This document shows positions 1 to 9,341 of a DNA stretch of 64,000 nt, piece after piece. The notes under the pieces were generated by a model. It saw only the letters and a list, made by a program, of their open reading frames with translations. It had not been told where the DNA came from and searched no databases. The position numbers and the translations under genes are program-made. This stretch comes from Curtobacterium sp. VKM Ac-2922. GTDB taxonomy: Bacteria > Actinomycetota > Actinomycetes > Actinomycetales > Microbacteriaceae. The stretch covers positions 62,001-126,000 of the forward strand of contig NZ_JALGRO010000011.1 in NCBI RefSeq assembly GCF_022815645.1. Direction: 5' to 3'. Each line of letters begins with the position of its first letter. Position 1 is the stretch's first letter.

Positions 1-273
1 ATCACCGAGGGTGCCCGCGAGGGCATGGAGATGCCGCTCGGCCGCGGACCGATCACGATCGGGCGCTCCAGCGAGAGCAACGTCGTGATCCGCGACGACT
101 ACACGTCCACGCACCACGCACGGCTCGAACTGCAGTCGTCCGGCTGGGTGGTCATCGACCTCGAGTCGACGAACGGCACGTTCATCGACGGGCAGAAGGT
201 GACGGCCCCCGTGACCGTCGCGGAGCGGACGCCGATCACGATCGGGACGACGACGTTCGAGCTGCGGCGGTAG
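1..273 (+). CDS. fhaB: FHA domain protein, FhaB/FipA-like (5' end outside window)
   Basis: Only the last 90 residues are in the window; the frame is open at base 1, so the gene begins upstream. The visible part is a forkhead-associated domain, which binds phosphothreonine. It has the conserved GRSSESNVVI strand, the THHARL segment and the STNGTFIDG turn. In actinobacteria this gene heads the pstP-rodA-pbpA-pknA-pknB cluster, and its FHA domain reads phosphorylation by the PASTA kinases encoded downstream, helping place peptidoglycan synthesis. The stop codon lies 6 bp before pstP, so it is probably co-transcribed with it. Family and position together make the assignment firm; the N-terminal part cannot be judged. 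Confidence 0.85.
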   Translation: MTEGAREGMEMPLGRGPITIGRSSESNVVIRDDYTSTHHARLELQSSGWVVIDLESTNGTFIDGQKVTAPVTVAERTPITIGTTTFELRR

Positions 274-279
274 GCCCGG

Positions 280-1632
280 ATGACGGCTCGCACGCTGAGC
301 GCCGCTGTGTCCCACGTGGGGCGCATCCGCGCGAACAACCAGGACTCCGGGTACGCCGGCGCACACCTCTTCGCCGTGGCCGACGGCATGGGCGGACACG
401 CCGGGGGTGACGTCGCCTCGGCGATCGCGATCCGCCGCATCCGCGAGGTCGACCGCGAGTTCCCGTCCGCGCACGACGCCGAGTTCGCCCTGCAGTCGGC
501 CCTGATCGCGGCGAACCAGCTGATCACCGAGACGGTGTTCGAGCACCAGGAACTCACCGGGATGGGCACGACCGTCAGCGCGATGATCCGCGTCGGCGAC
601 CAGATCGCGATCGCCCACATCGGCGACTCGCGCATCTACCGGTTCCGCGACGGCGAACTGCAGCAGATCACCTCCGACCACACCTTCGTCCAGCGCCTGG
701 TCGACAGCGGCCGCATCACCCCAGAAGAAGCGGCGGTCCACCCGCGCCGATCCGTCCTGATGCGCGTGCTCGGCGACGTCGACGCGGCGCCCGAGGTCGA
801 CACCGCGATCATGGACATCCGCCCGGGCGACCGGTGGCTGCTCTGCTCCGACGGGCTGTCGTCGTACCTGGCCGAGGAGCGCATCCGACATGCGATGGCG
901 TCGAACATGGACGCCAACCAGGTGACCCAGCGCCTGGTCAAGGAGACCCTCGACCACGGGGCGCCGGACAACGTCACGGTGGTGGCGATGGACGTCACCG
1001 ACGCCGTCTCCGCCGAGGACGACGACGATGCCGCCACCACGGTCGGGTCTGCCGCCGCTCCGCTCACCTTCGAGGCATCGACCGGCCGGAAGCCGATCCG
1101 CCTCCCCACGATCCTGCTGCACCCGCTCAAGGTCACCACCGCCCCCGAGGACTCGCACTTCGAACCGGAGAGCGACCAGTACTTCGCCGAGCTCATCGCC
1201 GAGGACCGCCGTCGCCGGGTCCGCCGTCGCATCACGTGGACGATCGCGCTCGTGCTCGCCGTCGCCGCCCTGGTCGGTGCCGTGTTCCTGGGCTGGCGCA
1301 TCGTGCAGGACCACTACTACGTGGGCTCGGACCGCGGCCAGGTCGCGATCTACAAGGGCGTGCAACAGCAGATCGGCCCGGTCGCACTGTCCGACGTGTA
1401 CGAGGACTCCGGCATCGAGGTCTCCGACCTGCCCGAGTACACCAGGGAGAACGTCCGCTCGACGATCAACGCGCAGTCGCTCGACGACGCGCGGGACATC
1501 GTGGACCGCCTGCGCACCGCGGCCCGCACCGGACAGGACCAGAGCGGCACCGGTGGCTCCGGCGGCTCGTCGTCCTCACCGACCCCCAGCCCGTCACCGT
1601 CGCCGTCCTCGACGTCGGGGGCTGCGAAGTGA
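280..1632 (+). CDS. pstP: PP2C-family Ser/Thr protein phosphatase PstP
   Basis: Membrane-anchored metal-dependent phosphatase that removes phosphates from the kinases PknA/PknB and their substrates. The catalytic PP2C domain fills roughly residues 1-240, with the metal-binding motifs DGMGGH at 35-40, GDSRIYRF, DGLSSYL and DNVTVV near 230. One transmembrane helix lies at about 320-340, after a basic RRRVRRR stretch. It is followed by an extracellular part and a Ser/Pro/Thr-rich tail. Length (450 aa) is normal for actinobacterial PstP. Its TGA stop overlaps the GTG start of rodA by 4 bp, which suggests translational coupling. The ATG at 280 is the first start in frame after fhaB. Confidence 0.95.
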   Translation: MTARTLSAAVSHVGRIRANNQDSGYAGAHLFAVADGMGGHAGGDVASAIAIRRIREVDREFPSAHDAEFALQSALIAANQLITETVFEHQELTGMGTTVSAMIRVGDQIAIAHIGDSRIYRFRDGELQQITSDHTFVQRLVDSGRITPEEAAVHPRRSVLMRVLGDVDAAPEVDTAIMDIRPGDRWLLCSDGLSSYLAEERIRHAMASNMDANQVTQRLVKETLDHGAPDNVTVVAMDVTDAVSAEDDDDAATTVGSAAAPLTFEASTGRKPIRLPTILLHPLKVTTAPEDSHFEPESDQYFAELIAEDRRRRVRRRITWTIALVLAVAALVGAVFLGWRIVQDHYYVGSDRGQVAIYKGVQQQIGPVALSDVYEDSGIEVSDLPEYTRENVRSTINAQSLDDARDIVDRLRTAARTGQDQSGTGGSGGSSSSPTPSPSPSPSSTSGAAK

Positions 1633-3077
1633 CCACCACGACCTCCCCGTCGCTGACACAGGCGATCACGATCAAGCTGCGCGAGCCGGCGCGCGCGCGC
1701 AACCTCGAGCTCGTGCTGCTCGTCATCGCATGCGGCATCTGCGCCGGTGCCCTGGTGCTCGTCGAGCTGGGCACCAAGGGCCGACTGTTCGACACGTCCG
1801 TGCTCTGGGCGGGCTCGGCGATCCTCGGCCTGGCGCTCGTGATGCACGTGGTGCTGCGGATCGTCGCGAAGAACGCCGACCCGTTCATCCTGCCGGTGGC
1901 ACTGGTGCTCAACGGCATCGGGATCGCCGAGATCTACCGCATCGACGTCCACAACGCCCTGACCGGGTGGAACGCGATCGGCGTCAAGCAGATCGTCTGG
2001 ACCCTGCTCGCCATGGTCTTCGCGATCCTGACGGTCGTCCTCGTGCGGAACCACCGGTTCCTGCAGCGGTACCGGTACATCTTCATGTTCCTGACGATCG
2101 TGCTGCTGCTCCTGCCGATGCTGCCCGGCATCGGCCAGAACATCGGCGGTGCCCGCGTCTGGATCCGGCTCGGCCCGTTCTCGTTCCAACCCGGTGAGCT
2201 CGCCAAGATCACGATGGCGCTGTTCTTCGCCGGGTACCTGGTGACCGCGCGCGACAGTCTGTCGATCGTGGGCAAGAAGTTCCTCGGCATGACCTTCCCC
2301 CGCGGCCGCGACCTGGGCCCGATCCTGATCGTGTGGGGCGTGGCGATGAGCGTGCTGGTGTTCCAGCGCGACCTCGGCACCGCGTTGCTCTACTTCGGCC
2401 TGTTCCTCGTGATGATCTACGTCGCGACCGCCCGCCTGAGCTGGGTGCTCATCGGCCTGGCCCTGTTCGTCGGCGGCGCCCTCGCCGCAGCCAGTGTGCT
2501 GGAGTACGTGCAGGGCCGCTTCGAGCAGTGGCTGAACCCCTTCGCCAACTCGGTCTACTACGCCGACACGCAGGCCAGCTACCAACTCGTGAACGGCCTG
2601 TTCGGCTTCGCCAACGGCGGCATCACCGGCACCGGACTCGGCCAGGGCCGCCCGTACATCACGCCCGTGGCCAACGCCGACTACATCCTCTCGTCGCTGG
2701 GCGAGGAGCTCGGTCTGATCGGTGTCTTCGCGATCCTGGCGCTGTTCATCGTCCTGGTGTCGCGTGGCATCCGGGTCGGCTTCATGGCGCAGGACGACTT
2801 CGGCAAGCTGCTCGGCATCGGCTTCGGCTTCACGATCGCCCTGCAGGTCTTCGTCGTCGTCGGCGGCATCACGCGGATCATCCCCGTGACCGGACTCACG
2901 ACCCCGTTCATGGCCGCGGGTGGTTCGTCCCTGGTGGCCAACTGGATCATCGCCGCGATGCTGCTGCGGCTGACCGACTCGATCCCCGCTGAACAGCGCG
3001 TGCTCTCCGAGCGCGGTGGCCTGCGCACCAACGACCGCAAGGCCGCTCGCGGGCGGACCAGGAAGGAGCGTCGATGA
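1629..3077 (+). CDS. rodA: RodA/FtsW-family peptidoglycan glycosyltransferase
   Basis: SEDS-family polymerase that builds glycan strands from lipid II, working with the class B penicillin-binding protein encoded next. The 482-aa product has about ten to twelve hydrophobic helices and the family signature around GARVWIRLGPFSFQPGELAK, plus the conserved loop with GTGLGQGRPY and the segment SSLGEELGLIGV. The frame stays open far upstream inside pstP; I choose the GTG at 1629 because it gives a GTGA overlap with the pstP stop and a family-like N-terminus. The 3' end overlaps pbpA by 4 bp (ATGA). By position this is the RodA-type protein of the elongation cluster rather than FtsW. Confidence 0.94.
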   Translation: MTTTTSPSLTQAITIKLREPARARNLELVLLVIACGICAGALVLVELGTKGRLFDTSVLWAGSAILGLALVMHVVLRIVAKNADPFILPVALVLNGIGIAEIYRIDVHNALTGWNAIGVKQIVWTLLAMVFAILTVVLVRNHRFLQRYRYIFMFLTIVLLLLPMLPGIGQNIGGARVWIRLGPFSFQPGELAKITMALFFAGYLVTARDSLSIVGKKFLGMTFPRGRDLGPILIVWGVAMSVLVFQRDLGTALLYFGLFLVMIYVATARLSWVLIGLALFVGGALAAASVLEYVQGRFEQWLNPFANSVYYADTQASYQLVNGLFGFANGGITGTGLGQGRPYITPVANADYILSSLGEELGLIGVFAILALFIVLVSRGIRVGFMAQDDFGKLLGIGFGFTIALQVFVVVGGITRIIPVTGLTTPFMAAGGSSLVANWIIAAMLLRLTDSIPAEQRVLSERGGLRTNDRKAARGRTRKERR

Positions 3078-4528
3078 AACGCCAGCTCCGTGGCGTCTCC
3101 ACGGTCATCGTGCTCATGTTCGTCGCACTCTTCGTGTCGACGACCTCGATCCAGTTCTTCGCCGCCGACTCGCTGCGCGCCGACCCGCGCAACTCGCGGA
3201 CCATCCTCGACAGCTACTCGAACAAACGCGGCGCCATCCTGGTCAACGGCACCCCGATCGCCGAGTCCACCGCCGTCGACGACCAGTACAAGTACCAGCG
3301 CAAGTACTCCAACGGCGCGCTGTACTCGGCCGTCACGGGGTACTTCACGATCGGCCAGGGCAACACCGGCATCGAGAGCGCCGAGAACACCGTGCTGTCC
3401 GGCAACTCGGACGACTCGTTCTTCCAGAACCTCAACTCGATCCTGACCGGGCAGGACGTGCAGGGCGACAACGTCAACCTGACGATCGACCCGGACGTGC
3501 AGCAGGCCGCCTACGACGCCCTCGGGTCGAACACGGGGGCCGTCGTCGCGATCCAGCCGAAGACCGGCAAGATCCTCGCGATGGTGTCGAAGCCCGACTA
3601 CGACCCGAACTCGCTCACGTCGCACGACACCGCGAAGGTCAAGGCGCAGTACGACGCGCTGCTGGGACAGTCCCCGACCCCGCTGCAGAACCGTGCCATC
3701 GGTGGCGACCTCTACACGCCCGGGTCGGTCTTCAAGCTCGTCGTGGCGTCCGCTGCCCTGCAGGGCGGCAAGTACACGCTCGACTCCGAGTTCCCGAACC
3801 CGTCACGCCTGCAGCTCCCGCAGACCAGCAGCTACATCAACAACGCCGAGGGCGGCTCGTGCGGCGGCGGCGACACCGTCAAGCTGCGGACCGCCATCCA
3901 GAACTCGTGCAACATCCCCTTCGCGGAACTCGGGCAGAAGCTCGGGTACGACACGATCAAGGCGATGGCGGACAAGTACGGGTTCGGCGACGCGATCGAG
4001 GTCCCGATGAAGGCCACCGCCAGCCAGTACCCCGAGGTCGACTCGACGGCGCAACTCATGCTCAGCGCGTTCGGCCAGGGCAGCGTCCGTGTGTCGCCGC
4101 TCCAGATGGCCATGGTGTCCGCGGGCATCGCCAACGGCGGCAAGGTCATGCAGCCCTCGCTCATCGACTCGATCACCACGAGCGACCTGAAGACCGTCGA
4201 GTCGTTCTCCCCGAAGCAGTACAGCGACCCGCTCTCGTCCTCAGAGTCAGCTGACCTGACCGAGGCGATGCAGAGCGTCGTGAACGCGGGGACCGGAACC
4301 AATGCGAAGATCGACGGGGTCGACGTCGCCGGCAAGACAGGGACTGCCGAGAACGGCACGGGCGACCCGTACACCCTCTGGTTCACCGGGTTCGCGCCCG
4401 CGAAGGACCCGGAGGTGGCCGTCGCGGTCGTCGTCGGCAACGGCGGCGGACGCGGACAGTCCGGCGTCGGCAACACGGTCGCGGCCCCGATCGCGAAGAA
4501 CGTCATGGAGGCGGTGCTGAACAAATGA
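3074..4528 (+). CDS. pbpA: Class B penicillin-binding protein PbpA (peptidoglycan transpeptidase)
   Basis: D,D-transpeptidase that cross-links peptidoglycan outside the membrane, partner of RodA. It has an uncleaved N-terminal anchor (about residues 8-30). The three penicillin-binding motifs are all present: SVFK at 218-221 with the acylated Ser218, SCN at 278-280 and KTG at 421-423. The dimerisation domain of larger class B PBPs is reduced, as expected for PbpA, and 484 aa is the usual size. ATGA overlaps link it to rodA upstream and pknA downstream. In mycobacteria PbpA is phosphorylated by PknB, consistent with the gene order here. Confidence 0.95.
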   Translation: MKRQLRGVSTVIVLMFVALFVSTTSIQFFAADSLRADPRNSRTILDSYSNKRGAILVNGTPIAESTAVDDQYKYQRKYSNGALYSAVTGYFTIGQGNTGIESAENTVLSGNSDDSFFQNLNSILTGQDVQGDNVNLTIDPDVQQAAYDALGSNTGAVVAIQPKTGKILAMVSKPDYDPNSLTSHDTAKVKAQYDALLGQSPTPLQNRAIGGDLYTPGSVFKLVVASAALQGGKYTLDSEFPNPSRLQLPQTSSYINNAEGGSCGGGDTVKLRTAIQNSCNIPFAELGQKLGYDTIKAMADKYGFGDAIEVPMKATASQYPEVDSTAQLMLSAFGQGSVRVSPLQMAMVSAGIANGGKVMQPSLIDSITTSDLKTVESFSPKQYSDPLSSSESADLTEAMQSVVNAGTGTNAKIDGVDVAGKTGTAENGTGDPYTLWFTGFAPAKDPEVAVAVVVGNGGGRGQSGVGNTVAAPIAKNVMEAVLNK

Positions 4529-6255
4529 GACCCACCAGCGGACTCACCTTCGGTGGGCGGTACCAGCTCTCGTCCCGGGTCGCCATCGGCGGCATGGGAG
4601 AGGTGTGGCAGGCGACCGACCTCGTCATCGGACGCACCGTCGCCCTGAAGATCCTCAAGGACGAGTACCTCGGCGACCCCGGGTTCCTCGAGCGCTTCCG
4701 CGCCGAGGCCCGTCACGCCGCGCTCGTCAACCACGAGGGCATCGCCAACGTCTTCGACTACGGCGAAGAGGACGGCAGCGCCTACCTCGTGATGGAGCTC
4801 GTGCCCGGTGAGGCGCTCTCCACCATGATCGAGCGTGAGCACACGCTGCCGGTCGACAAGGTCCTGGACATCGTCGCGCAGACGGCGAACGCGCTGCAGG
4901 CTGCCCACGCGGTCGGCCTGGTGCACCGCGACATCAAGCCGGGCAACCTGCTGATCACGCCGGACGGCCGCGTCAAGATCACCGACTTCGGCATCGCCCG
5001 CATCGCCGACCAGGTGCCGCTCACCGCGACCGGTCAGGTCATGGGCACGGTCCAGTACCTGTCGCCCGAACAGGCGAGCGGACACCCGGCGTCGCCGTCG
5101 ACCGACGTGTACTCGCTCGGCATCGTCGCGTACGAGTGCCTGGCCGGACGCCGTCCGTTCACGGGCGAGTCGCAGGTCGCGATCGCGATGGCCCACATCA
5201 ACGAGCAGCCGCCGGCGCTCCCCGGGGACATCCCCGAGCCGGTCGCCGCGCTGGTGATGTCCTGCATCGCGAAGAAGCCGGCCGACCGTCCGGCCACCGC
5301 AGCCAACCTGGCGCGGGCGGCGCAGGCGCTCCGTCGCGGTGACGTCGCGGCCGCGACCGTGGCGGTGCCCGCACTCGGTGGTGCCGGCACGGTGGCGTTC
5401 AACCCCCCGCAGGGCAACGACGCCGCGACCGCGCTCATCGGCACCCAGGCCGGTTCCACGGTCGGTGGTGTCCCTCGGACGCCGAGTTCGCCGGCAGCCC
5501 CCGCGGACGACGAACCGAAGAAGAAGCGCGCCTGGATCTGGTGGGTGGTCGCGGCAGGCATCCTCGTGATCGCCGGTGCCGTGATCGCCGCGGTCGTGTT
5601 CGCGAACGGCAACGCCGACCCCGCGCCGAGCCCGTCCAAGAGCGCCAGCCAGACGCCCAGCCGGACGCCCAGCCAGACACCCACGCCGGACCGCCTGTTC
5701 ATCAACCAGAGCGACTACGTCGGCCGCAACACCGCCGAGGCGCAGACCGCCCTGCGCGCGCTCGGCCTCGAGGTCACCGTGGAGGACGGCGACACCGCCC
5801 CGTCGGCCGCACAGGCCAACACGGTGCAGTCCATCACCCCGACCGGCAGCGTGGCCCCGGGCACGCTCATCACCCTGCGCGAGTACACGGCACCCCCGAC
5901 GGTCAACAAGCCGAACACGCCGTCGGCGGGCACGGTGTCGTCCAGCGGAGCGGTGACGTTCAGCTGGTCGGCCGCGACCTGCCCGACCGGGTACACGGTC
6001 AGCAAGTACTCGTGGACCGTGACCGGCGGCAAGGACAGCTCGGGTGCCACGTCCGGCGACACGTCGTCGACCGCGGTCAACATCCAGGCCGACGCTGCCG
6101 GGTCCGAGGTCTCGTTCGTGTACAACGTGACCTGCGGGTCGCTCACGGCGTCCGAGAACTCCGACGCCGCCACCGCGACCTGGACCGTCCAGCAGCCGTC
6201 CGGCGAGCCCACCGGCGGCGCCACGCAGACCGGCGGACCGCAGGACGGCAACTGA
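4525..6255 (+). CDS. pknA: Ser/Thr protein kinase PknA-like, with one PASTA and an Ig/FN3-like outer domain
   Basis: Transmembrane eukaryotic-type kinase. The kinase domain spans about residues 12-270, with the glycine loop IGGMGEV, catalytic Lys42, HRD at 134-136 and DFG at 154-156. A juxtamembrane linker leads to one helix at about 336-360. Outside lies a Ser/Pro/Thr linker, one PASTA-like repeat (about 390-455), then a beta-rich segment (about 460-555) that looks like a fibronectin III or Ig-like domain with two cysteines, and a Gly/Thr-rich tail. Mycobacterial PknA has no such extracellular part, so the architecture is notable. It overlaps pbpA by 4 bp. Assigned PknA by position directly before the three-PASTA kinase. 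Confidence 0.9.
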   Translation: MRPTSGLTFGGRYQLSSRVAIGGMGEVWQATDLVIGRTVALKILKDEYLGDPGFLERFRAEARHAALVNHEGIANVFDYGEEDGSAYLVMELVPGEALSTMIEREHTLPVDKVLDIVAQTANALQAAHAVGLVHRDIKPGNLLITPDGRVKITDFGIARIADQVPLTATGQVMGTVQYLSPEQASGHPASPSTDVYSLGIVAYECLAGRRPFTGESQVAIAMAHINEQPPALPGDIPEPVAALVMSCIAKKPADRPATAANLARAAQALRRGDVAAATVAVPALGGAGTVAFNPPQGNDAATALIGTQAGSTVGGVPRTPSSPAAPADDEPKKKRAWIWWVVAAGILVIAGAVIAAVVFANGNADPAPSPSKSASQTPSRTPSQTPTPDRLFINQSDYVGRNTAEAQTALRALGLEVTVEDGDTAPSAAQANTVQSITPTGSVAPGTLITLREYTAPPTVNKPNTPSAGTVSSSGAVTFSWSAATCPTGYTVSKYSWTVTGGKDSSGATSGDTSSTAVNIQADAAGSEVSFVYNVTCGSLTASENSDAATATWTVQQPSGEPTGGATQTGGPQDGN

Positions 6256-6270
6256 CGACGTCGGGGTCGT

Positions 6271-6299
6271 CCACACCGTTCCGGTAACGGTTGGTGTGG
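6271..6299 (+). terminator. Possible hairpin terminator or attenuator between pknA and pknB
   Basis: An interrupted hairpin: outer arms CCACA/TGTGG and inner arms CCGTT/AACGG around a CCGGT loop, with a four-base bulge on one side. There is no T-tract. It lies in the only real gap (117 bp) of the cluster, just upstream of a TACACT -10-like element (6339-6344), so pknB may have its own promoter. Confidence 0.3.
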
Positions 6300-6372
6300 G
6301 CGGCCTCGTCGCCAGCGTCTCACCAGGGAGCCCTGTCGTACACTTGCCCCCGACGGACATTCGGAGGAGTAC

Positions 6373-8181
6373 GTGCCAGAAGGTGTGACCGCGGGGATCA
6401 CGCTCCTCGCCAACCGGTACGAGATCGGTGACGTCATCGGTCGGGGCGGCATGGCCACCGTGCACGTCGGGCAGGACACACGACTCGGTCGTCGTGTCGC
6501 CGTGAAGCTGCTCAAGCCGAGCCTGGCCAACGACCCGGCGTTCCGCACCCGCTTCCGTCAAGAAGCGCAGGCGGCCGCCCGGATGGCCCACCCGACGATC
6601 GTCCGTGTCTACGACGCCGGCGAAGAGACCGTCACCGAGCCGTCCGGCGCCGAGGTCCAGGTGCCGTACATCGTGATGGAGTTCGTCGAGGGTCGACCCC
6701 TCAGCGACGTCATCGCCGACGGGCCCGTCGAGTCCGACGAAGCCGTGCGCATCACGAGCGGCATCCTCACCGCGCTCGAGTACTCCCACCGCGCCGGCGT
6801 CGTGCACCGCGACATCAAGCCCGCCAACGTCATGGTCACGCAGACCGGACAGGTCAAGGTGATGGACTTCGGGATCGCCCGGGCCATCACGGACACCTCG
6901 GCGACGGTCGCGCAGACCACCTCGATCCTGGGCACCGCCTCGTACTTCTCGCCGGAGCAGGCCCGCGGCGAGACGGTCGACGCGCGCACCGACCTGTACT
7001 CGACGGGCATCGTCCTGTTCGAGCTCCTGACCGGACGCCCACCGTTCCTCGGTGACTCGCCCGTCGCGGTCGCCTACCAGCACGTCAGCGAACAGCCGGT
7101 CGCCCCGTCCACGATCACCCCGTCGGTCTCGCCGGCGATCGATGCCGTCACGCTGCACGCCCTGGTCAAGGACCGCACCCGCCGGTTCCAGAACGCCGCC
7201 GAGTTCCGCCGCGACCTCGAGCAGGCCGGCGCCGGGCACGTCCCGGCGTCGACCAAGAAGCTGCAGCAGCAGCGCGCGAACGATGCGTCGACCATGCTCT
7301 TCGGCGTGAACCCGCGCACGACCTCCAACCCCGAGGTCGCCTTCCGTGAACTCGACGACACGCAGGAACACCGCCCGCAACGCACGCAGAACCGCCCGCC
7401 GGTCGCGTGGATCTGGGTCGGCATCCTGGTGGCGGTGGCCGTGATCGCCGGGGTCGTCTTCTGGGTCGCCAACCTGCAGCCGGGCCAGGCACCGGTGTCG
7501 TCGTCGGTCAGTGTGCCGAACGTCGTCGGTGCCACCTACGACTCGGCCAGCAAGGCCCTCGAACAGAAGGACCTGGTGCCGGTTCGTGTCGACGAGAACT
7601 CGGACGACGTCGACAAGGGATCCGTCATCCGGACCGAACCGGGTTCCGGCACGAACGTCGCCCGCAAGCAGAACATCCGGTTGGTCGTCTCGCTCGGCCC
7701 GGAACAGGTGGCCGTACCCGACGTCGCGAACCAGACGCAGGACGCGGCCCAGAGTGCACTGAAAGCCGCCGGCTTCGAGGTCGGTGCGATCAACACCGAC
7801 TACTCGCCGTCCGTCCCGGAAGGCACCGTGCTCAGCACCGACCCCGCCGCCAGCACGTCGCTCACGAAGGGCACCGTGGTCAACCTGACGGTGTCCAACG
7901 GCATGGTGCAGCTGCCGGACGTCTCGCAGCAGCCGATCGCGACCGCGAACTCGACACTCGCGAACCTCGGCCTGACCGTCAAGCAGCAGCCGTCGTACGC
8001 CTGCACCGGTGGCCTCGTGTCGCAGCAGGACCAGCCCGCCGGCGACATCGCCCAGGGCAGCACGGTCGTCCTGACCTACTGCGCTGCGTCAGTCCGTCCC
8101 AGCGCACCGGCCACGCAGGCTCCGAGTCCTGGTGGCGACAGCGGCGGGAACGCCGGCGACACCGGCGACAACGGCAACTGA
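6373..8181 (+). CDS. pknB: Ser/Thr protein kinase PknB with three PASTA repeats
   Basis: Sensor kinase for muropeptides or lipid II, controlling cell-wall growth and division. The kinase domain (about residues 15-275) has catalytic Lys45, HRD at 145-147 and DFG at 165-167, with activation-loop threonines before SYFSPEQ. A single helix at about 344-368 leads to three PASTA repeats (about 378-445, 446-512, 513-580), the last containing two cysteines, then a Gly/Asn tail. The start is a GTG at 6373 with a strong GGAGGA site at 6363-6368. Unlike its upstream neighbours it is not overlapping. Total 602 aa, typical of PknB. Confidence 0.96.
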   Translation: MPEGVTAGITLLANRYEIGDVIGRGGMATVHVGQDTRLGRRVAVKLLKPSLANDPAFRTRFRQEAQAAARMAHPTIVRVYDAGEETVTEPSGAEVQVPYIVMEFVEGRPLSDVIADGPVESDEAVRITSGILTALEYSHRAGVVHRDIKPANVMVTQTGQVKVMDFGIARAITDTSATVAQTTSILGTASYFSPEQARGETVDARTDLYSTGIVLFELLTGRPPFLGDSPVAVAYQHVSEQPVAPSTITPSVSPAIDAVTLHALVKDRTRRFQNAAEFRRDLEQAGAGHVPASTKKLQQQRANDASTMLFGVNPRTTSNPEVAFRELDDTQEHRPQRTQNRPPVAWIWVGILVAVAVIAGVVFWVANLQPGQAPVSSSVSVPNVVGATYDSASKALEQKDLVPVRVDENSDDVDKGSVIRTEPGSGTNVARKQNIRLVVSLGPEQVAVPDVANQTQDAAQSALKAAGFEVGAINTDYSPSVPEGTVLSTDPAASTSLTKGTVVNLTVSNGMVQLPDVSQQPIATANSTLANLGLTVKQQPSYACTGGLVSQQDQPAGDIAQGSTVVLTYCAASVRPSAPATQAPSPGGDSGGNAGDTGDNGN

Positions 8182-8228
8182 ACCGCTGGCCCGCTCATCC
8201 GCTGCGGCTTCCGGACCGGTCACCCACC

Positions 8229-8269
8229 GGACGGGAGGCCCGGGGTCGCCCGCCACGCGCCTCCTGTCC
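8229..8269. repeat. Dispersed palindromic repeat, copy 1
   Basis: About 41 bp with arms GGACGGGAGGC and GCGCCTCCTGTCC around a GC-rich centre. It sits between the convergent ends of pknB and trpG. The same arms recur at 15751, 51701, 54263 and 56321. It may also act as a bidirectional terminator here. Confidence 0.7.
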
Positions 8270-8271
8270 GA

Positions 8272-8295
8272 CAGGTGGGAGCGCAGGTGGGAGCG
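8272..8295. repeat. Perfect 12-bp tandem duplication
   Basis: CAGGTGGGAGCG occurs twice in direct succession, immediately beside palindromic repeat copy 1 in the pknB-trpG intergenic space. Confidence 0.8.
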
Positions 8296-8343
8296 CTCAA
8301 GGCGGGCAGGACACTGGGGGTCCAGCGACCGGAACGCCGCGCG

Positions 8344-8988
8344 TCAGGCGTGGTGGGCGGCGATGAGCGGGCCGAGGCCCGCGGCGCGCTCGGCGGCACC
8401 CGACAGGCCCGCCGTCTCGAGCCAGTTGCCGACCATCCGGTAGCCGCCCTCGGTCAGGACCGACTCGGGGTGGAACTGCACGCCGTAGACGGGGGCGTCC
8501 TGGTGCTGGACGCCCATGATGACGCCGCCCTCGGTCCGTGCCGTCACGGTGAGCGTGTCCGGAACGGTGCCGTCGACGATCGCCAGCGAGTGGTACCGCG
8601 TCGCCGTGAAGGGGTGCGGGACACCCACGAACAGCGCGCTGTCGTCGTGGTCGACCTGCGAGGTCTTGCCGTGCATGAGTTCCTCGGCGTGGGTCACGGT
8701 CGCGCCGAGCGCCTCGGCGATCGCCTGGTGGCCCAGGCAGACACCGAGCAGGGGCTTGTCCACCGCGATCGACGCACGGACGGTCGCGATCGACACACCG
8801 GCGTCAGCGGGCGTGCCCGGCCCCGGTGACAGCAGCACGCCGTCGTAGTCGGCGATGCGCTCGGCGATCTCGGACTCGGGGAAGGCGTCGTTGCGGACGA
8901 CGTCGGTCTGCGCCCCGAGCTGCTGGACGTACCCGTTGAGCGTGTACACGAAGCTGTCGTAGTTGTCGACGACGAGGATCCTGGTCAT
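8344..8988 (-). CDS. trpG: Glutamine amidotransferase, anthranilate/aminodeoxychorismate synthase component II
   Basis: Class I glutamine amidotransferase that supplies ammonia to a chorismate-using partner (TrpE or PabB). The start MTRILVVDNYDSFVYTL is the classic family N-terminus and fixes the ATG at 8988; the frame is open further upstream but without family similarity. The nucleophile Cys84 lies in LGVCLGHQ, and the catalytic His/Glu pair in FHPESVL near the C-terminus. Length 214 aa is normal. This gene sits between pknB and crgA in most actinobacteria. Sequence alone does not separate TrpG from PabA, and no partner subunit is in the window. Confidence 0.92.
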   Translation of the reverse strand: MTRILVVDNYDSFVYTLNGYVQQLGAQTDVVRNDAFPESEIAERIADYDGVLLSPGPGTPADAGVSIATVRASIAVDKPLLGVCLGHQAIAEALGATVTHAEELMHGKTSQVDHDDSALFVGVPHPFTATRYHSLAIVDGTVPDTLTVTARTEGGVIMGVQHQDAPVYGVQFHPESVLTEGGYRMVGNWLETAGLSGAAERAAGLGPLIAAHHA

Positions 8989-9070
8989 GGTCGGTTCACC
9001 GTACTCGTGGAGGTCGTGTGGACACTCTGCGGGGGTCGTCCACACACATGTTCACGGTAGGATACCGGCC

Positions 9071-9325
9071 ATGGCCAAGGACAAGGACCGCACCAAGCCC
9101 GCCCGGAGGACCCGAGCCGACTCGGTCGAGACGGCGGGTGACCAGCCCAACCCCGTGTGGTTCAAGCCGGTCATGTTCGGGTTCATGCTGATCGGACTCG
9201 CCTGGGTCATCATCTTCTACATCTCCCAGGGCACCCTGCCGGTCCCGACGCTCAACTCGTGGAACATCCTGATCGGCTTCGGCATCATGTTCATCGGCTT
9301 CCTCATGACCACGCGCTGGCGCTGA
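9071..9325 (+). CDS. crgA: Cell division protein CrgA
   Basis: Small (84 aa) membrane protein of the actinobacterial divisome that interacts with FtsZ, PBPs and CwsA in mycobacteria. A charged, Lys/Arg-rich N-terminus precedes the conserved NPVWFKPVMFG motif, followed by two transmembrane helices (about residues 34-53 and 62-80) and a very short end, TTRWR. The ATG at 9071 gives the family N-terminus MAKDKDRTK. It is divergent from trpG with only 82 bp between, as in other actinobacteria. A strong hairpin follows the stop. Confidence 0.95.
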   Translation: MAKDKDRTKPARRTRADSVETAGDQPNPVWFKPVMFGFMLIGLAWVIIFYISQGTLPVPTLNSWNILIGFGIMFIGFLMTTRWR

Positions 9326-9341
9326 CCGCCGATTGCGCCCC

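Noticed and set aside
3832..7380. Very long open frame (about 1180 codons) on the minus strand opposite pbpA, pknA and pknB
   Set aside because: It is antisense to three well-supported genes, has the Arg/Gly/Val/Asp bias of a GC-rich shadow frame and no recognisable domain.
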